Source: Pseudarthrobacter oxydans
Lineage (GTDB): Bacteria; Actinomycetota; Actinomycetes; Actinomycetales; Micrococcaceae
Direction: 5' to 3'
Assembly: GCF_034258515.1 (NCBI RefSeq)
Contig: NZ_CP139438.1
Span: 3,968,001 to 4,032,000 of the forward strand
DNA length: 64,000 nucleotides
Shown: piece after piece, positions 52,999-63,904 of the stretch
Position numbering within the stretch: position 1 is the first letter of the stretch
How the letters are laid out: each line of letters starts with the position of its first letter
Translations under genes and position numbers: made by a program
Notes under the pieces: generated by a model
Databases searched by the model: none
Told to the model about the DNA's origin: nothing
The model's input: only the letters and a program-made list of their open reading frames with translations

Positions 52999-53030
52999 AG
53001 GAGCCCCAGCCATCGGCTGGGGCTCCTTTT
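52999..53030 (+). terminator. Strong rho-independent terminator
   Basis: GGAGCCCCAGCC (53000-53011) and GGCTGGGGCTCC (53015-53026), with an ATC loop and an added A-T pair, followed by TTTT. It ends the small secreted protein transcript before the metal transport operon. Confidence 0.92.
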
Positions 53031-53071
53031 GTGTGCCCAGCCAGTCCCCGAACTACTCACATGACGTTAAA

Positions 53072-53087
53072 TGCGAATGATTCTTGA
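53072..53087 (+). promoter_or_regulatory. Zur-like box upstream of the Nik/Opp-type operon
   Basis: TGCGAATGATTCTTGA contains the palindromic core GAATGATTC, resembling actinobacterial Zur sites (TGAAAATGATTTTCA). It lies 48 bp before the first ATPase start, in a notably AT-rich patch. Repression by zinc is the simplest reading; another Fur-family regulator is possible. Confidence 0.55.
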
Positions 53088-53135
53088 TAGCATGTGGCTT
53101 AACCCTTTGAAAGTCCTGCCATGAAATGACCATAC

Positions 53136-53867
53136 ATGCCTGCACCAGCCCTGTCCGTGACAGATCTTGCCCTCTCGCTCGGCACGCGGAGATTGGTGCA
53201 TCCCCTGACCTTTTCAGTAGAGACCGGTGAATGCGTCGCCCTGCTGGGAGCCTCGGGATCGGGCAAGTCCCTCACGGCATCGGCGCTGGCCGGCTTGCTT
53301 CCGGACGGGATCACCGCCACCGGGACGATCACTTTTGCGCCGGGGACGCCAGGGCCAACCAGGGCAGCCTTCATCAGCCAGGACCCGGCGACGGCCCTCA
53401 ACCCCCTCGTTCCGGTCGGCAGGCAGCTCGCCATTCCGCTGCTCGCCGCAGGGTCCAGCCGGGCAGAAGCAAGGACGGAAGCGGCCCGCCTGTTGTCACA
53501 GGCAGGCATAGGGGAACCCGCCCGGATCCTTCCGTGCTATACCGGCCAGCTCTCCGGCGGACAACTGCAGCGCGTCTGCATCGCCCTCGCCCTGGCCTGC
53601 GGCAGTCCCGTCCTGGTGGCGGACGAACCCACCACCGCCCTCGACGCCGTCACGCAACTGAAAGTACTTGAAACCCTTCGCGGCTGGGGAGCCGACGGCC
53701 GCAGCCTGCTCTTCATTACCCACGACCTCACCGCGGCCGCCGCGCTCTGCACGCGCGCCATCGTGATGGAAGCCGGCCGCATCGTGGAGCAGGCACCCAT
53801 GTCCGAGTTGCTCCAAGACCCGCAACACCCCTACACGCGCCGCCTGGTAACGGCGGCCGCAGCATGA
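53136..53867 (+). CDS. ABC transporter ATPase, NikD/DppD type
   Basis: 243 residues. Walker A GASGSGKS (38-45), the Opp/Nik-type Q-loop AAFISQDPATALNPL, signature LSGGQLQRVCIALAL (139 onward), Walker B VLVADEP, and the C-terminal peptide/nickel-type PQHPYTRRLV. It is shorter than typical OppD and close to NikD/CntD. It overlaps the second ATPase gene by ATGA. It is first gene of a five-gene operon behind a Zur-like box. Confidence 0.93.
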   Translation: MPAPALSVTDLALSLGTRRLVHPLTFSVETGECVALLGASGSGKSLTASALAGLLPDGITATGTITFAPGTPGPTRAAFISQDPATALNPLVPVGRQLAIPLLAAGSSRAEARTEAARLLSQAGIGEPARILPCYTGQLSGGQLQRVCIALALACGSPVLVADEPTTALDAVTQLKVLETLRGWGADGRSLLFITHDLTAAAALCTRAIVMEAGRIVEQAPMSELLQDPQHPYTRRLVTAAAA

Positions 53868-54667
53868 TGGGGCCGCTCACTGCCGACAACATTTCCTTCA
53901 CCTACCCCAGGCCCGGCTTCCGCAAGAAAAGGCCGGCAGGGACACTCCACAACATCAGCCTGCACCTTTCACCGGGCACCAGCACGGCCCTGGTGGGGAG
54001 CTCCGGTTCCGGGAAATCCACCCTGGTGCGGATCCTGCTGGCCCTGGCAAAGCCCGACGCCGGCACGGTCACCCTCGGTGCCCGTGCGGTAAGGCCCGGA
54101 CCTGTCCGGTCCCTGCGCTGGTACCGGCAGACGGTGCAGTACATCCCGCAGAACCCGGCCGGTAGCCTCGACCCCCGGATGTCTGTTGCGCAGCTGCTGC
54201 GGGAACCACTAAGGCAGCTAAGGGTGGAAGGGAACCACCGGAGCCTCGTGGCCGACGCACTGGAACGGGTCGAGCTGCCTGCCGGCCTGATGGAGAGCCG
54301 CCCCGGCGAGTTGTCCGGCGGCCAGAACCAGAGGGTGGCCATTGCCCGGGCCATGGCAGTGCGGCCGGCCTACCTGCTGGCCGATGAACCCGTCAGCGGC
54401 CTGGATCTCCCCCTGCGGGATAACGTCCTGTCGCTGTTGGGCCGGCTGGTCCGCGAGGAAGGCCTGGGCCTGCTCCTGGTCACCCATGACCTCGGCACTG
54501 CTGCCAGGTTGTGCGCCACCACCGCCGTCCTTTCGCAGGGCCGCATCGTGGAGCACGCTCCCACGCACCAGGTGCTGGAAAACCCAGGCAGCCCCGAAGC
54601 CGCTGCACTGGTGCGCGCTTCATCAGCCCTGCAGTTCCCCTGCCATGCCCCGGCCGGTGTCCTGTGA
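53864..54667 (+). CDS. ABC transporter ATPase, NikE/DppF type
   Basis: 267 residues. Walker A GSSGSGKST (45-53), YIPQNPAGSLDPRMSV Q-loop, signature LSGGQNQRVAIARAM, and Walker B AYLLADEP. It partners the preceding ATPase in a heterodimer, as in Nik/Cnt systems. Its stop overlaps the GTG start of the MFS gene. Confidence 0.93.
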   Translation: MMGPLTADNISFTYPRPGFRKKRPAGTLHNISLHLSPGTSTALVGSSGSGKSTLVRILLALAKPDAGTVTLGARAVRPGPVRSLRWYRQTVQYIPQNPAGSLDPRMSVAQLLREPLRQLRVEGNHRSLVADALERVELPAGLMESRPGELSGGQNQRVAIARAMAVRPAYLLADEPVSGLDLPLRDNVLSLLGRLVREEGLGLLLVTHDLGTAARLCATTAVLSQGRIVEHAPTHQVLENPGSPEAAALVRASSALQFPCHAPAGVL

Positions 54668-55947
54668 CGGCACTTGGGACTGCGGTGCCGACGGACACAG
54701 CGCCTCGCCCGTCCCCCGGCCTGCTCCTGGCAAGCCAGCTTGTTTTCAATATCGGCTTCTACGCCGTGGTGCCGTTCCTGGCCCTGGTTTTGACCCGGGA
54801 CTTCGGCATGACCGCCACGGCCGTGGGAGTGGTCCTCGGCGCCAGGGTCTTCTGCCAGCAGGGGCTTTTCCTGGTGGGCGGAATGGTCATGGACAGGTGG
54901 GGCCCGCGGCGGGCCATGGTGGCGGGCTGCCTCGTGCGCATTTCCGGCTACCTCACCCTGGCCATGGCCGGCAGCTTTGCGCTGTTCCTCCTGGGGGCAG
55001 TCCTCACCGGGATGGGCGGCGCGCTGTTCTCGCCGGCGCTGGAGTCCCTGCTGGGGAAGGCGGAAGAACGACGACGGAACACCGGCGGGAAGGCGGCGGG
55101 ACTTTTTGCGCTCCTCGCCATCTGCGGAGAAATCGGAGCGGTGGCCGGGCCCCTGCTGGGGGCCCTGCTGCTGGGCATTTCCTTCAGCTGGGCAGCGCTG
55201 GCGGGGGCGGCGGTGTTTGCCGTAATGACCATGGTCCTGTGGCGCAGCATGCCCGCTGAAGATTCACGACCGGCGCCGGACATGCTCAGGGCCGCGGTCC
55301 CCCTGCGGGAAGCCGTCCCGCGCGCAGATGGAATCACCGGGATGCTGCGGGAGAGGCGCTTTGTGGCTTTCGCGGCCCTGTACAGCGTCAGCCTCCTGGC
55401 CTACAACCAGCTGTATTTCGGCCTCCCCGTCGAACTGGCCAGGACCGGGGCGGGAGCCGGCGCGCTGGCCGGCCTGTTCGCCGCCGCCTCGGTCCTGACC
55501 ATTGCGCTGCAGCTGCCCATCTCCCGGTTGAGCGTCCGGATGGGTCCGGGACGCGCGCTCACCACCGGCTTCACCCTCAAGGGCCTGGCCTTCGCCGGAA
55601 TGGCCCTGCTGGCCCAGTCCCCTGCCGCCGGCACACTGCAGCTCCTGCCGGCACTGCTGCTGGTGGCGGGGCTCTGCCTTGGGCACATGTGCGCCGGTCC
55701 GGTGGCCATGCCGCTGGTCCTCGACTTCGCCCGCGGCCGCCGCTCCGGCATCTATTACGGATTCCTGGCGAGCATGGGCGGGTGCGCTGTCCTGCTGGGC
55801 AACCTCGTCCTGGGGCCGCTCTACTCAGCGGCCACCCACCCGGGCGCCGCCGCCTTGCCATGGGCGGTAATGGCGGCACTCATGGTGATTCCCGCCGTCG
55901 GACTTCCCGGGCTCCTGCCACCCACACGCTCAACCCCTGGCACCTAA
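54664..55947 (+). CDS. MFS transporter, probable exporter within the metal uptake operon
   Basis: 427 residues from a GTG overlapping the ATPase stop (GTGA). 12 membrane helices: first-half loop GGMVMDRWGPRRAMVAGCLV, second-half counterpart ISRLSVRMGPGRALTTGFTL. It is a DHA-type drug/metabolite carrier by pattern. An MFS exporter inside a Nik-type ABC operon is the arrangement seen in staphylopine (CntE) clusters, where it secretes the metallophore. Substrate assignment here is inference. Confidence 0.9.
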   Translation: MTALGTAVPTDTAPRPSPGLLLASQLVFNIGFYAVVPFLALVLTRDFGMTATAVGVVLGARVFCQQGLFLVGGMVMDRWGPRRAMVAGCLVRISGYLTLAMAGSFALFLLGAVLTGMGGALFSPALESLLGKAEERRRNTGGKAAGLFALLAICGEIGAVAGPLLGALLLGISFSWAALAGAAVFAVMTMVLWRSMPAEDSRPAPDMLRAAVPLREAVPRADGITGMLRERRFVAFAALYSVSLLAYNQLYFGLPVELARTGAGAGALAGLFAAASVLTIALQLPISRLSVRMGPGRALTTGFTLKGLAFAGMALLAQSPAAGTLQLLPALLLVAGLCLGHMCAGPVAMPLVLDFARGRRSGIYYGFLASMGGCAVLLGNLVLGPLYSAATHPGAAALPWAVMAALMVIPAVGLPGLLPPTRSTPGT

Positions 55948-56001
55948 CACGGGCCCAGCCCCGGCCAGTTCCCTCCACCACTCATCGAAACAGGTATCAA
56001 C

Positions 56002-57540
56002 GTGCCCATAATGCGACTGGAAACCCACCTCATGACGCTTACCGCCGTCCTCCTCACGGTCAGCCTCACCGGATGCTTCGCCGGCGGCGGGCATGCAGCA
56101 GGCAGCGGAAACGGCGAGCGCCGCATCAAACTGGCGATGCTCCAGCCGCCGCGTTCGGGACTGTCGCCCCTCAGCGATGACGCCTTCAAGCTTTCACGCT
56201 GGAAGACAGCGGAGACCCTGGTGGAACTGGACAGGCTGGGCGAGGCGCAACCTGCCCTGGCAACGGAGTGGCTGCAGGCGGACCGGACCTCCTGGCGTTT
56301 TGTCCTGCGGGACAGCGTGGAGTTCCACGATGGAACCGCCATGACCCCGGTGGAAGTCGCTGCCTCGCTGACTGCCGCGGCGCAGGGCAGCCCCAAGCCC
56401 AGGATCCTGGACGGCGTGGAACTCACCGCCCGGGCGGAGGGCTCAAACGCGGTCATCATTACGACGGCAGCACCGGATCCGCTCCTGCCCCAGCGGCTCT
56501 CAAGCCCGCAACTGGCCATCCTCGCGGCCTCGGCATATAAGGACGGCGGTGTGGTCAGTCCCGTGAACGCGGGCACCGGGCCCTACCGGCTGGTTTCGGT
56601 GGAGGGCACATCCTCGGCCCGGCTGGACCGCTTCGACGCGTACTGGGGCGCGCAGGCGGAGGCCGACGGCGTGGACGTCCAGTTCGTCCCGGACGGCACC
56701 GCCCGGGCAGCAGCCCTCCGGACCGGCGACGCGGATGTTGTGGAAGCCATCCCTGTGGGCCAGGTGGCCCGGATCGAACCCGGGCTGGTGCACGAGGTGC
56801 CCATGCCGCGGACCAACACGCTGTACCTCAACACGGCGTCGGGCCCCTTCGCGGACCCGGCCGTCCGCGCCGCAGCCCGCGCCGCAATTGACGCCGGCAC
56901 CATCGTGGACCGGGTCTATGAAGGGCGGGCAGACAAAGCCGCCGGGTTGCTGGGCCCGGCACTCCCGTGGGCAGCCGGGCAGCGGGAAAGCGATGAGTAC
57001 GCAGCAGCCCTGGCCACCCGGGCGGCCGCCACCGCGGTCAGGGGGACCGCCATCCGGCTCGGCACCTTCACGGACCGCGCCGAGCTGCCCGAGGTCGCCG
57101 TCCAGCTTGAGCAGCAGCTGGAGGCCGCAGGATTTTCCGTGGAGCAGGATGTCCGGGAGTACCAGCACATCGAGGCTGACGCGCTGGCAGGGAAGTTCGA
57201 TGCCTTCATCCTCTCGCGTGCCACAGTGCTGGATTCGGGCGACCCGGTTGCCTACCTTTACAGCGATTTCTCCTGCACCGGATCCTTCAACATCTCCCAG
57301 TTCTGCGACCCCCGGGTAGACGCAGCCCTGGCCACGGCCGCGGGCATGCCTGCCGGTCCGGACCGCCGCGCCGCCATTGCCGCCGCCGAAAGCCTCATCC
57401 TTGCCCGGGACGCCGCCATCCCGCTGCTCCACGAACGCGTCATCCAGGGTGAATCGGCACGGGTGGCCGGGGTGGAGCGGGATCCGCGGGAGCGGGCCCT
57501 GATTACCAGCCGGACCGGGATCACGGGCGGCGCGCAGTGA
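56002..57540 (+). CDS. Solute-binding lipoprotein, family 5 (nickel/peptide/opine type)
   Basis: 512 residues from a GTG at 56002. The signal ends in a lipobox (VSLTGC), anchoring it to the outer face of the membrane. The SBP_bac_5 fold shows AQPALATEWLQADRTSWRFV, LRDSVEFHDGTAMTPVEVAA, NAGTGPYRLVSVEGTSSARL and NTLYLNTASGPFADPAVRAA. Family members bind peptides, Ni-histidine or opine metallophore complexes. The gene starts 54 bp after the MFS gene and overlaps the permease by 4 bp. Confidence 0.92.
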   Translation: MPIMRLETHLMTLTAVLLTVSLTGCFAGGGHAAGSGNGERRIKLAMLQPPRSGLSPLSDDAFKLSRWKTAETLVELDRLGEAQPALATEWLQADRTSWRFVLRDSVEFHDGTAMTPVEVAASLTAAAQGSPKPRILDGVELTARAEGSNAVIITTAAPDPLLPQRLSSPQLAILAASAYKDGGVVSPVNAGTGPYRLVSVEGTSSARLDRFDAYWGAQAEADGVDVQFVPDGTARAAALRTGDADVVEAIPVGQVARIEPGLVHEVPMPRTNTLYLNTASGPFADPAVRAAARAAIDAGTIVDRVYEGRADKAAGLLGPALPWAAGQRESDEYAAALATRAAATAVRGTAIRLGTFTDRAELPEVAVQLEQQLEAAGFSVEQDVREYQHIEADALAGKFDAFILSRATVLDSGDPVAYLYSDFSCTGSFNISQFCDPRVDAALATAAGMPAGPDRRAAIAAAESLILARDAAIPLLHERVIQGESARVAGVERDPRERALITSRTGITGGAQ

Positions 57541-59279
57541 GGTCCGGGATGTCCGCTGCAGTCAAAGTCACCGTGTCCCGGGTCCTCGCCCTGCTTGCCC
57601 TGGTGGTGCTGATCGGGATGATGCCCTGGCTCTCGGGCCGCGGCGCCGAATACACCGTCCTGCGGGCCAGGTACGCGGACCGGGAGCCCACGCCCGAGGC
57701 ACTCGCCGCAATCCGCGCCGAGCTCGGCCTGGAGCAGGGCCCGGCGGCCATGCTCCTGTCCTGGGTACAGGGGATCTTCGCCGGCGACCTGGGCACGTCC
57801 TGGATCAGCAGCACACCCGTGGGACCCGGCATCGCGGCGGCGCTGGGCGTCTCGGTGACCCTGATGGCGTTCGCCATCGCGTCCGCGGCACTCGTGGCGC
57901 TGCTGGCCTGCACGCCGGCGGTAGTGGACGGGCTGCGGGGGCGGCGCAGGCCGGCGTCGGGTGCCCTGTCCGCTGCGCTGACATCCCTGCCCGAGTTCCT
58001 GCTGGCCGCCGTGCTGCTGGTGGCGGGTGCCATCTGGCTGCGGTGGTTTCCGCCCTTCGGCTGGCAGGGCCCGGAGCATGCGGTCCTGCCCGCCCTTTCG
58101 CTCGGAATCCCGGCCGGCGGTCTGATCGGGCTGCTGGTCTCCGACGCCGTACGGGCAGCGTTTGCCGAACAGTGGGTGGCCACGTGGCGGATGGCCGGGG
58201 GCGGGCCTGCGCTGCTGGCCGCAGCGGTGCTCCGCCGGGCGCTTCCCGCCGTGCTCCCGCAGGCCGGCCTGGTCCTGGTGGGGCTGACCGGCGGTGCAGT
58301 GGCAGTGGAAAAGGTATTCGCCATTCCAGGGCTCGGCCGGGCGCTGCTGGGCGCGGCCAGCGCGCAGGACGTCCCCACCCTGCAGGCCGGCATGCTGGCA
58401 CTGATGGGGTTCGCCCTGCTGGTGGGAACGCTGACGACGGCGGTGCGGCACCTGCTGATCGGGCCCGCGGTCCGCTTCGGAACGCTTCCGCTTCCCGAGC
58501 CCCCGCGGTCAGCGAACCGCCGGCATCTGGCCGCGCCGGCAGTGGCCGGCCTGGCCCTGCTCCTGGTTGCCGGGGCCGGGCTGCTGCGCGACCCCCTCGC
58601 CTCGGGGCACGCCAGGCTGGCGCCGCCCGCCTGGACACTCCCGTTCGGCGCCGACGCCAGCGGCCGGGACCTGTTGGCGCGGGTGGGGCACGGGGCCGTG
58701 GGAACGCTGGGGACAGCGCTGGCAGTGGTGCTGGCCTGCCTGGCCGTGGGAATCGCCGTCGGACTCTTTCCTCTTGCCGCCACGGGACCCCTGGAGGTAA
58801 CGAACGCGGCCCCGCCCATCCTGGCCGGCCTTGTTGTTGCTGCGCTCACCGGCCCTTCGGCACACGGCGCGGCCCTCGCCGTGGCCGCCGTGAGCTGGGC
58901 GCCCCTGGCGGCGCACACTGCGGCTTTGGCCCAGGAAGCAAGGGCGCAGCCGTATGTGCGCATCCTTCCCGTCCTCGGGGTGGGCAAGGCACGCATCATG
59001 CTCCGCTACATCCTCCCGGCGGTGGCCGCCCCGCTCCTGCGCCATGCGATGCTCCGGCTGCCCGGAACGGCACTCGCGCTGGCGGCTCTCGGGTTCCTGG
59101 GGCTGGGCCCGCAGCAGCCCTCGCCGGAGTGGGGACTCATCCTGGCCGAGGGCATGGGCTATGTTGAGCGTGCCCCGTGGGCAGTCCTGGCACCCGCCTC
59201 CGCACTGGTCCTGGCGTCCGTAGTGGCAGTGGGACTGGCTGGCGGAGGGCGGCAGAAAGCCCGCCGCCTGCACCATTGA
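57537..59279 (+). CDS. Fused double ABC permease (NikB-NikC type)
   Basis: 580 residues from a GTG overlapping the binding protein stop. It contains two BPD_transp_1 permease units in one chain: residues about 1-295 (NikB-like, LSWVQGIFAGDLGTSWIS, AIPGLGRALLGAASAQDVP) and about 320-575 (NikC-like, LPFGADASGRDLLARVGHG). The EAA loop is well kept in the second half (EARAQPYVRILPVLGVGKAR) and degenerate in the first. In most Nik/Opp systems these are separate proteins, so this is a natural fusion. It completes the operon. Confidence 0.92.
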   Translation: MRSGMSAAVKVTVSRVLALLALVVLIGMMPWLSGRGAEYTVLRARYADREPTPEALAAIRAELGLEQGPAAMLLSWVQGIFAGDLGTSWISSTPVGPGIAAALGVSVTLMAFAIASAALVALLACTPAVVDGLRGRRRPASGALSAALTSLPEFLLAAVLLVAGAIWLRWFPPFGWQGPEHAVLPALSLGIPAGGLIGLLVSDAVRAAFAEQWVATWRMAGGGPALLAAAVLRRALPAVLPQAGLVLVGLTGGAVAVEKVFAIPGLGRALLGAASAQDVPTLQAGMLALMGFALLVGTLTTAVRHLLIGPAVRFGTLPLPEPPRSANRRHLAAPAVAGLALLLVAGAGLLRDPLASGHARLAPPAWTLPFGADASGRDLLARVGHGAVGTLGTALAVVLACLAVGIAVGLFPLAATGPLEVTNAAPPILAGLVVAALTGPSAHGAALAVAAVSWAPLAAHTAALAQEARAQPYVRILPVLGVGKARIMLRYILPAVAAPLLRHAMLRLPGTALALAALGFLGLGPQQPSPEWGLILAEGMGYVERAPWAVLAPASALVLASVVAVGLAGGGRQKARRLHH

Positions 59280-59351
59280 GGTGCGGGCAGCGGGCCCAAT
59301 AACTGAAGTCGGCACCTTGGGACAGCAGGTTCCAAAGGGCCGAAAAAGAAG

Positions 59352-59405
59352 CGCCGCACTGGTCCTGGGACCAGGATCCATAGCTGATCCGTTAGTGCTG
59401 CGGCG
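59352..59405. other. Branched inverted-repeat structure between convergent genes
   Basis: An outer stem (CGCCGCACT at 59352-59360 with AGTG and GCGGCG at 59394-59405, interrupted by a CT bulge) encloses two smaller inverted repeats. These are CTGGTCC/GGACCAG (59359-59374, sharing two bases with the outer arm) and GGATC/GATCC (59374-59390). It could be a bidirectional terminator or a structured RNA. The rest of the 167-bp gap shows nothing else. Confidence 0.5.
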
Positions 59406-59446
59406 TCACAGGGCTGCCCGGTAACGGCAACAGCACCTTGCGACAA

Positions 59447-59680
59447 CTAGCCGATCCGACGGGTGTCTACCTCGTCGTCGTCTTCTTCCAAATCATCCGC
59501 GTACTTATCCACATAAGCCGAATAGTCCGGTTCAACCGGCTCATTCGCGTAATGGCTCGTGGCACGACTGCTTGGGCCCGTCAGCTCACGCTGAAGTGCC
59601 GAGTAGTCAGTGTTCGGGGAGTAGTACTTGATATCCCGAGCCTGCTTGGTAGCTTTTGCCTTTTGACGGCCGCGCCCCAT
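59447..59680 (-). CDS. DUF3073 family protein
   Basis: 77 residues from the ATG 59678-59680 (AAGGGGG upstream; the longer frame to 59767 lacks support). It begins MGRGRQKAKATKQARDIKYY and is basic at the N-terminus and acidic at the C-terminus (DDLEEDDDEVDTRR), the DUF3073 pattern. The family is small, conserved in actinobacteria and often encoded near purM. Here the metal transport operon lies between them. Function is unknown. Confidence 0.92.
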   Translation of the reverse strand: MGRGRQKAKATKQARDIKYYSPNTDYSALQRELTGPSSRATSHYANEPVEPDYSAYVDKYADDLEEDDDEVDTRRIG

Positions 59681-59954
59681 GGCGTGACCCCCTTTTGTAC
59701 TTGGACCGGAGGTGGTCACCTTGGCTATCGGTGAGGCCCCGGAATGTTTGGTCAATTTGTCGTACACCTAGATTACATGCTTTCGACTGCCCCCGCTTGC
59801 CACGAACGGCCCCCGCAGGTGGTTTGCGTTACCATTCACGGCCCCGAGCCGCAGGTTTCCGGCTTTTTTCTTCGGTAGAGTCACTTGGACAACTGCTGAT
59901 ACAGGCCGCAGACCGGCTGCCCGCCGCGGAGAGAACGCAGGAGGATCCATCCCC

Positions 59955-60620
59955 GTGAACCACCAGGACGTCCCGCCGAAGCCCTCCTCGCCGCCCACGG
60001 CCGGGCTGCCCCGCGTACCTGCCCCTGCTGCACGGCCGGTCCTGCACCCGCACATGCAACCGGAGGACGGTGCGGCGCCGAGGTCCAGGCGGGTGAGGCC
60101 GCGGACCCTATGGATAGCGTTCTTTGTGGCCGTCCTGCTGGCCGTCATCGGCTCACTGGTGTGGCTTGCCCTGTGGCTGAACTCCAACCCGGACAGCAGC
60201 ACTTCCCGGGGCCAGGTTCCCGGGGTGCTGGAAACCACGGTCACGCCACCCGCAACGCCGCCGCCTCTGCCCCGCGAGGGGGTCCAGCCGGCCGACTATG
60301 CGCTGGGCGACTGCTTCAAGGACTTCGACCCCGAGTCGCTGTCCTCCACCGTGGTGCCCTGCGATGCCGGGCACTCAGCCCAGCTCGTGGCATTGTTCCG
60401 CTACCCGGAGCGCGGCTCCTATCCCGGCGCCGAGGCACTGAAGGCCAAGGCCCTGGAAGCGTGCCAGGCAGCAAGGCTGGGCCCGGCCGCCAACGACTAC
60501 GACCTGAACTTCGAGCGCAGCTTCCCCAGCACCACCAGCTGGGAATCCGGCGACCGCAGGGTCGACTGCTATGTGACTGCCCCGGGCGGCAATGTGATCA
60601 ACGCAAGCGTGCTGCCTTAG
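59955..60620 (+). CDS. Septum_form domain membrane protein
   Basis: 221 residues from a GTG at 59955, after GCAGGAGGATCC. A disordered Pro-rich N-terminus of about 50 residues is followed by one membrane helix (TLWIAFFVAVLLAVIGSLVW). An extracytoplasmic domain follows with four cysteines: GDCFKDFD, VVPCDAGHSAQLVALF, EACQAARLG and RRVDCYV. The GDCF...VPCDxxHxAQ pattern is that of Septum_form proteins, linked in some actinobacteria to division. It converges with clpB. Confidence 0.85.
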   Translation: MNHQDVPPKPSSPPTAGLPRVPAPAARPVLHPHMQPEDGAAPRSRRVRPRTLWIAFFVAVLLAVIGSLVWLALWLNSNPDSSTSRGQVPGVLETTVTPPATPPPLPREGVQPADYALGDCFKDFDPESLSSTVVPCDAGHSAQLVALFRYPERGSYPGAEALKAKALEACQAARLGPAANDYDLNFERSFPSTTSWESGDRRVDCYVTAPGGNVINASVLP

Positions 60621-60667
60621 CGGCCAAACCGCCCGGGCAGCACGCCTGCGTTTTGCCCCCGCGGGCC

Positions 60668-63313
<2,646 letters not shown>

Positions 63314-63342
63314 AGAGAGCTCCTTCCGGGGGCAGTTTTCCT

Positions 63343-63367
63343 AAGTTGAGTGTACTACGCTCAACTT
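63343..63367 (-). promoter_or_regulatory. HspR-type HAIR operator
   Basis: AAGTTGAG-N9-CTCAACTT is a perfect 8-bp inverted repeat matching the HspR-associated inverted repeat (CTTGAGT-N7-ACTCAAG). It lies 30 bp upstream of the clpB start. HspR itself is not in the window. Confidence 0.85.
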
Positions 63368-63549
63368 TCCTTTGGGGATCCTTTTCCGGGACTGTTTGCC
63401 TACAGCGAAACAGCTCAAGGGCTGCGGCGGAAGGGGCAATCGACCCTATCTGCCTCCATCGCTGCTGTTCACATCCGCCGCCGCGCACTCTACTATCGGC
63501 CTGTGGCCGGGGGCAGCGTGCCGCCGGCGCAGTCAAGAGGGGACAATCC

Positions 63550-63885
63550 GTGAAAAAGTTCGTGGTTCTTTACGTCGCACAGCAGTCAGCCCAGGCCCAG
63601 ATGGCGGAAAGCTCGCCGGAAGCCGCGCAGGAGGGCATGAAAGCCTGGATGGAATGGGCCGGACGCGCCGGTGACGGCATCGTGGACATGGGGAGTCCGC
63701 TGGGCGCCGGAACGGAAATCACCGCAACAGGGGCCGCTGAAGCCCCTGCGGGGGTGGCAGGTTACGGGATCATCCAGGCCGACGATCTTGCCGGTGCCCA
63801 GGCGCTGCTGGACGGCCATCCGCACCTCATGATGCCCGGGGCCAGCATCCAGGTCTACGAAACCCTGGACCTTCCCGGCATGTAG
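63550..63885 (+). CDS. YCII-related protein
   Basis: 111 residues from a GTG at 63550 (AGAGGGG upstream). It starts MKKFVVLYVAQQSAQAQMAE, with the YCII-like alpha/beta-barrel pattern (MKAWMEWAGRAGDGIVDMGS, GYGIIQADDLAGAQALLDGH, ASIQVYETLDLPGM). Proteins of this group are small dimeric barrels, some enzymatic and many uncharacterised. It is divergent from clpB. Confidence 0.85.
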   Translation: MKKFVVLYVAQQSAQAQMAESSPEAAQEGMKAWMEWAGRAGDGIVDMGSPLGAGTEITATGAAEAPAGVAGYGIIQADDLAGAQALLDGHPHLMMPGASIQVYETLDLPGM

Positions 63886-63904
63886 GGCGGCGCACAGTTT
63901 CCTC

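Noticed and set aside
60621..60667. Possible terminator between the Septum_form gene and clpB
   Set aside because: Only a weak GGGCA/TGCCC pairing with a 14-nt loop was found, too little to call.
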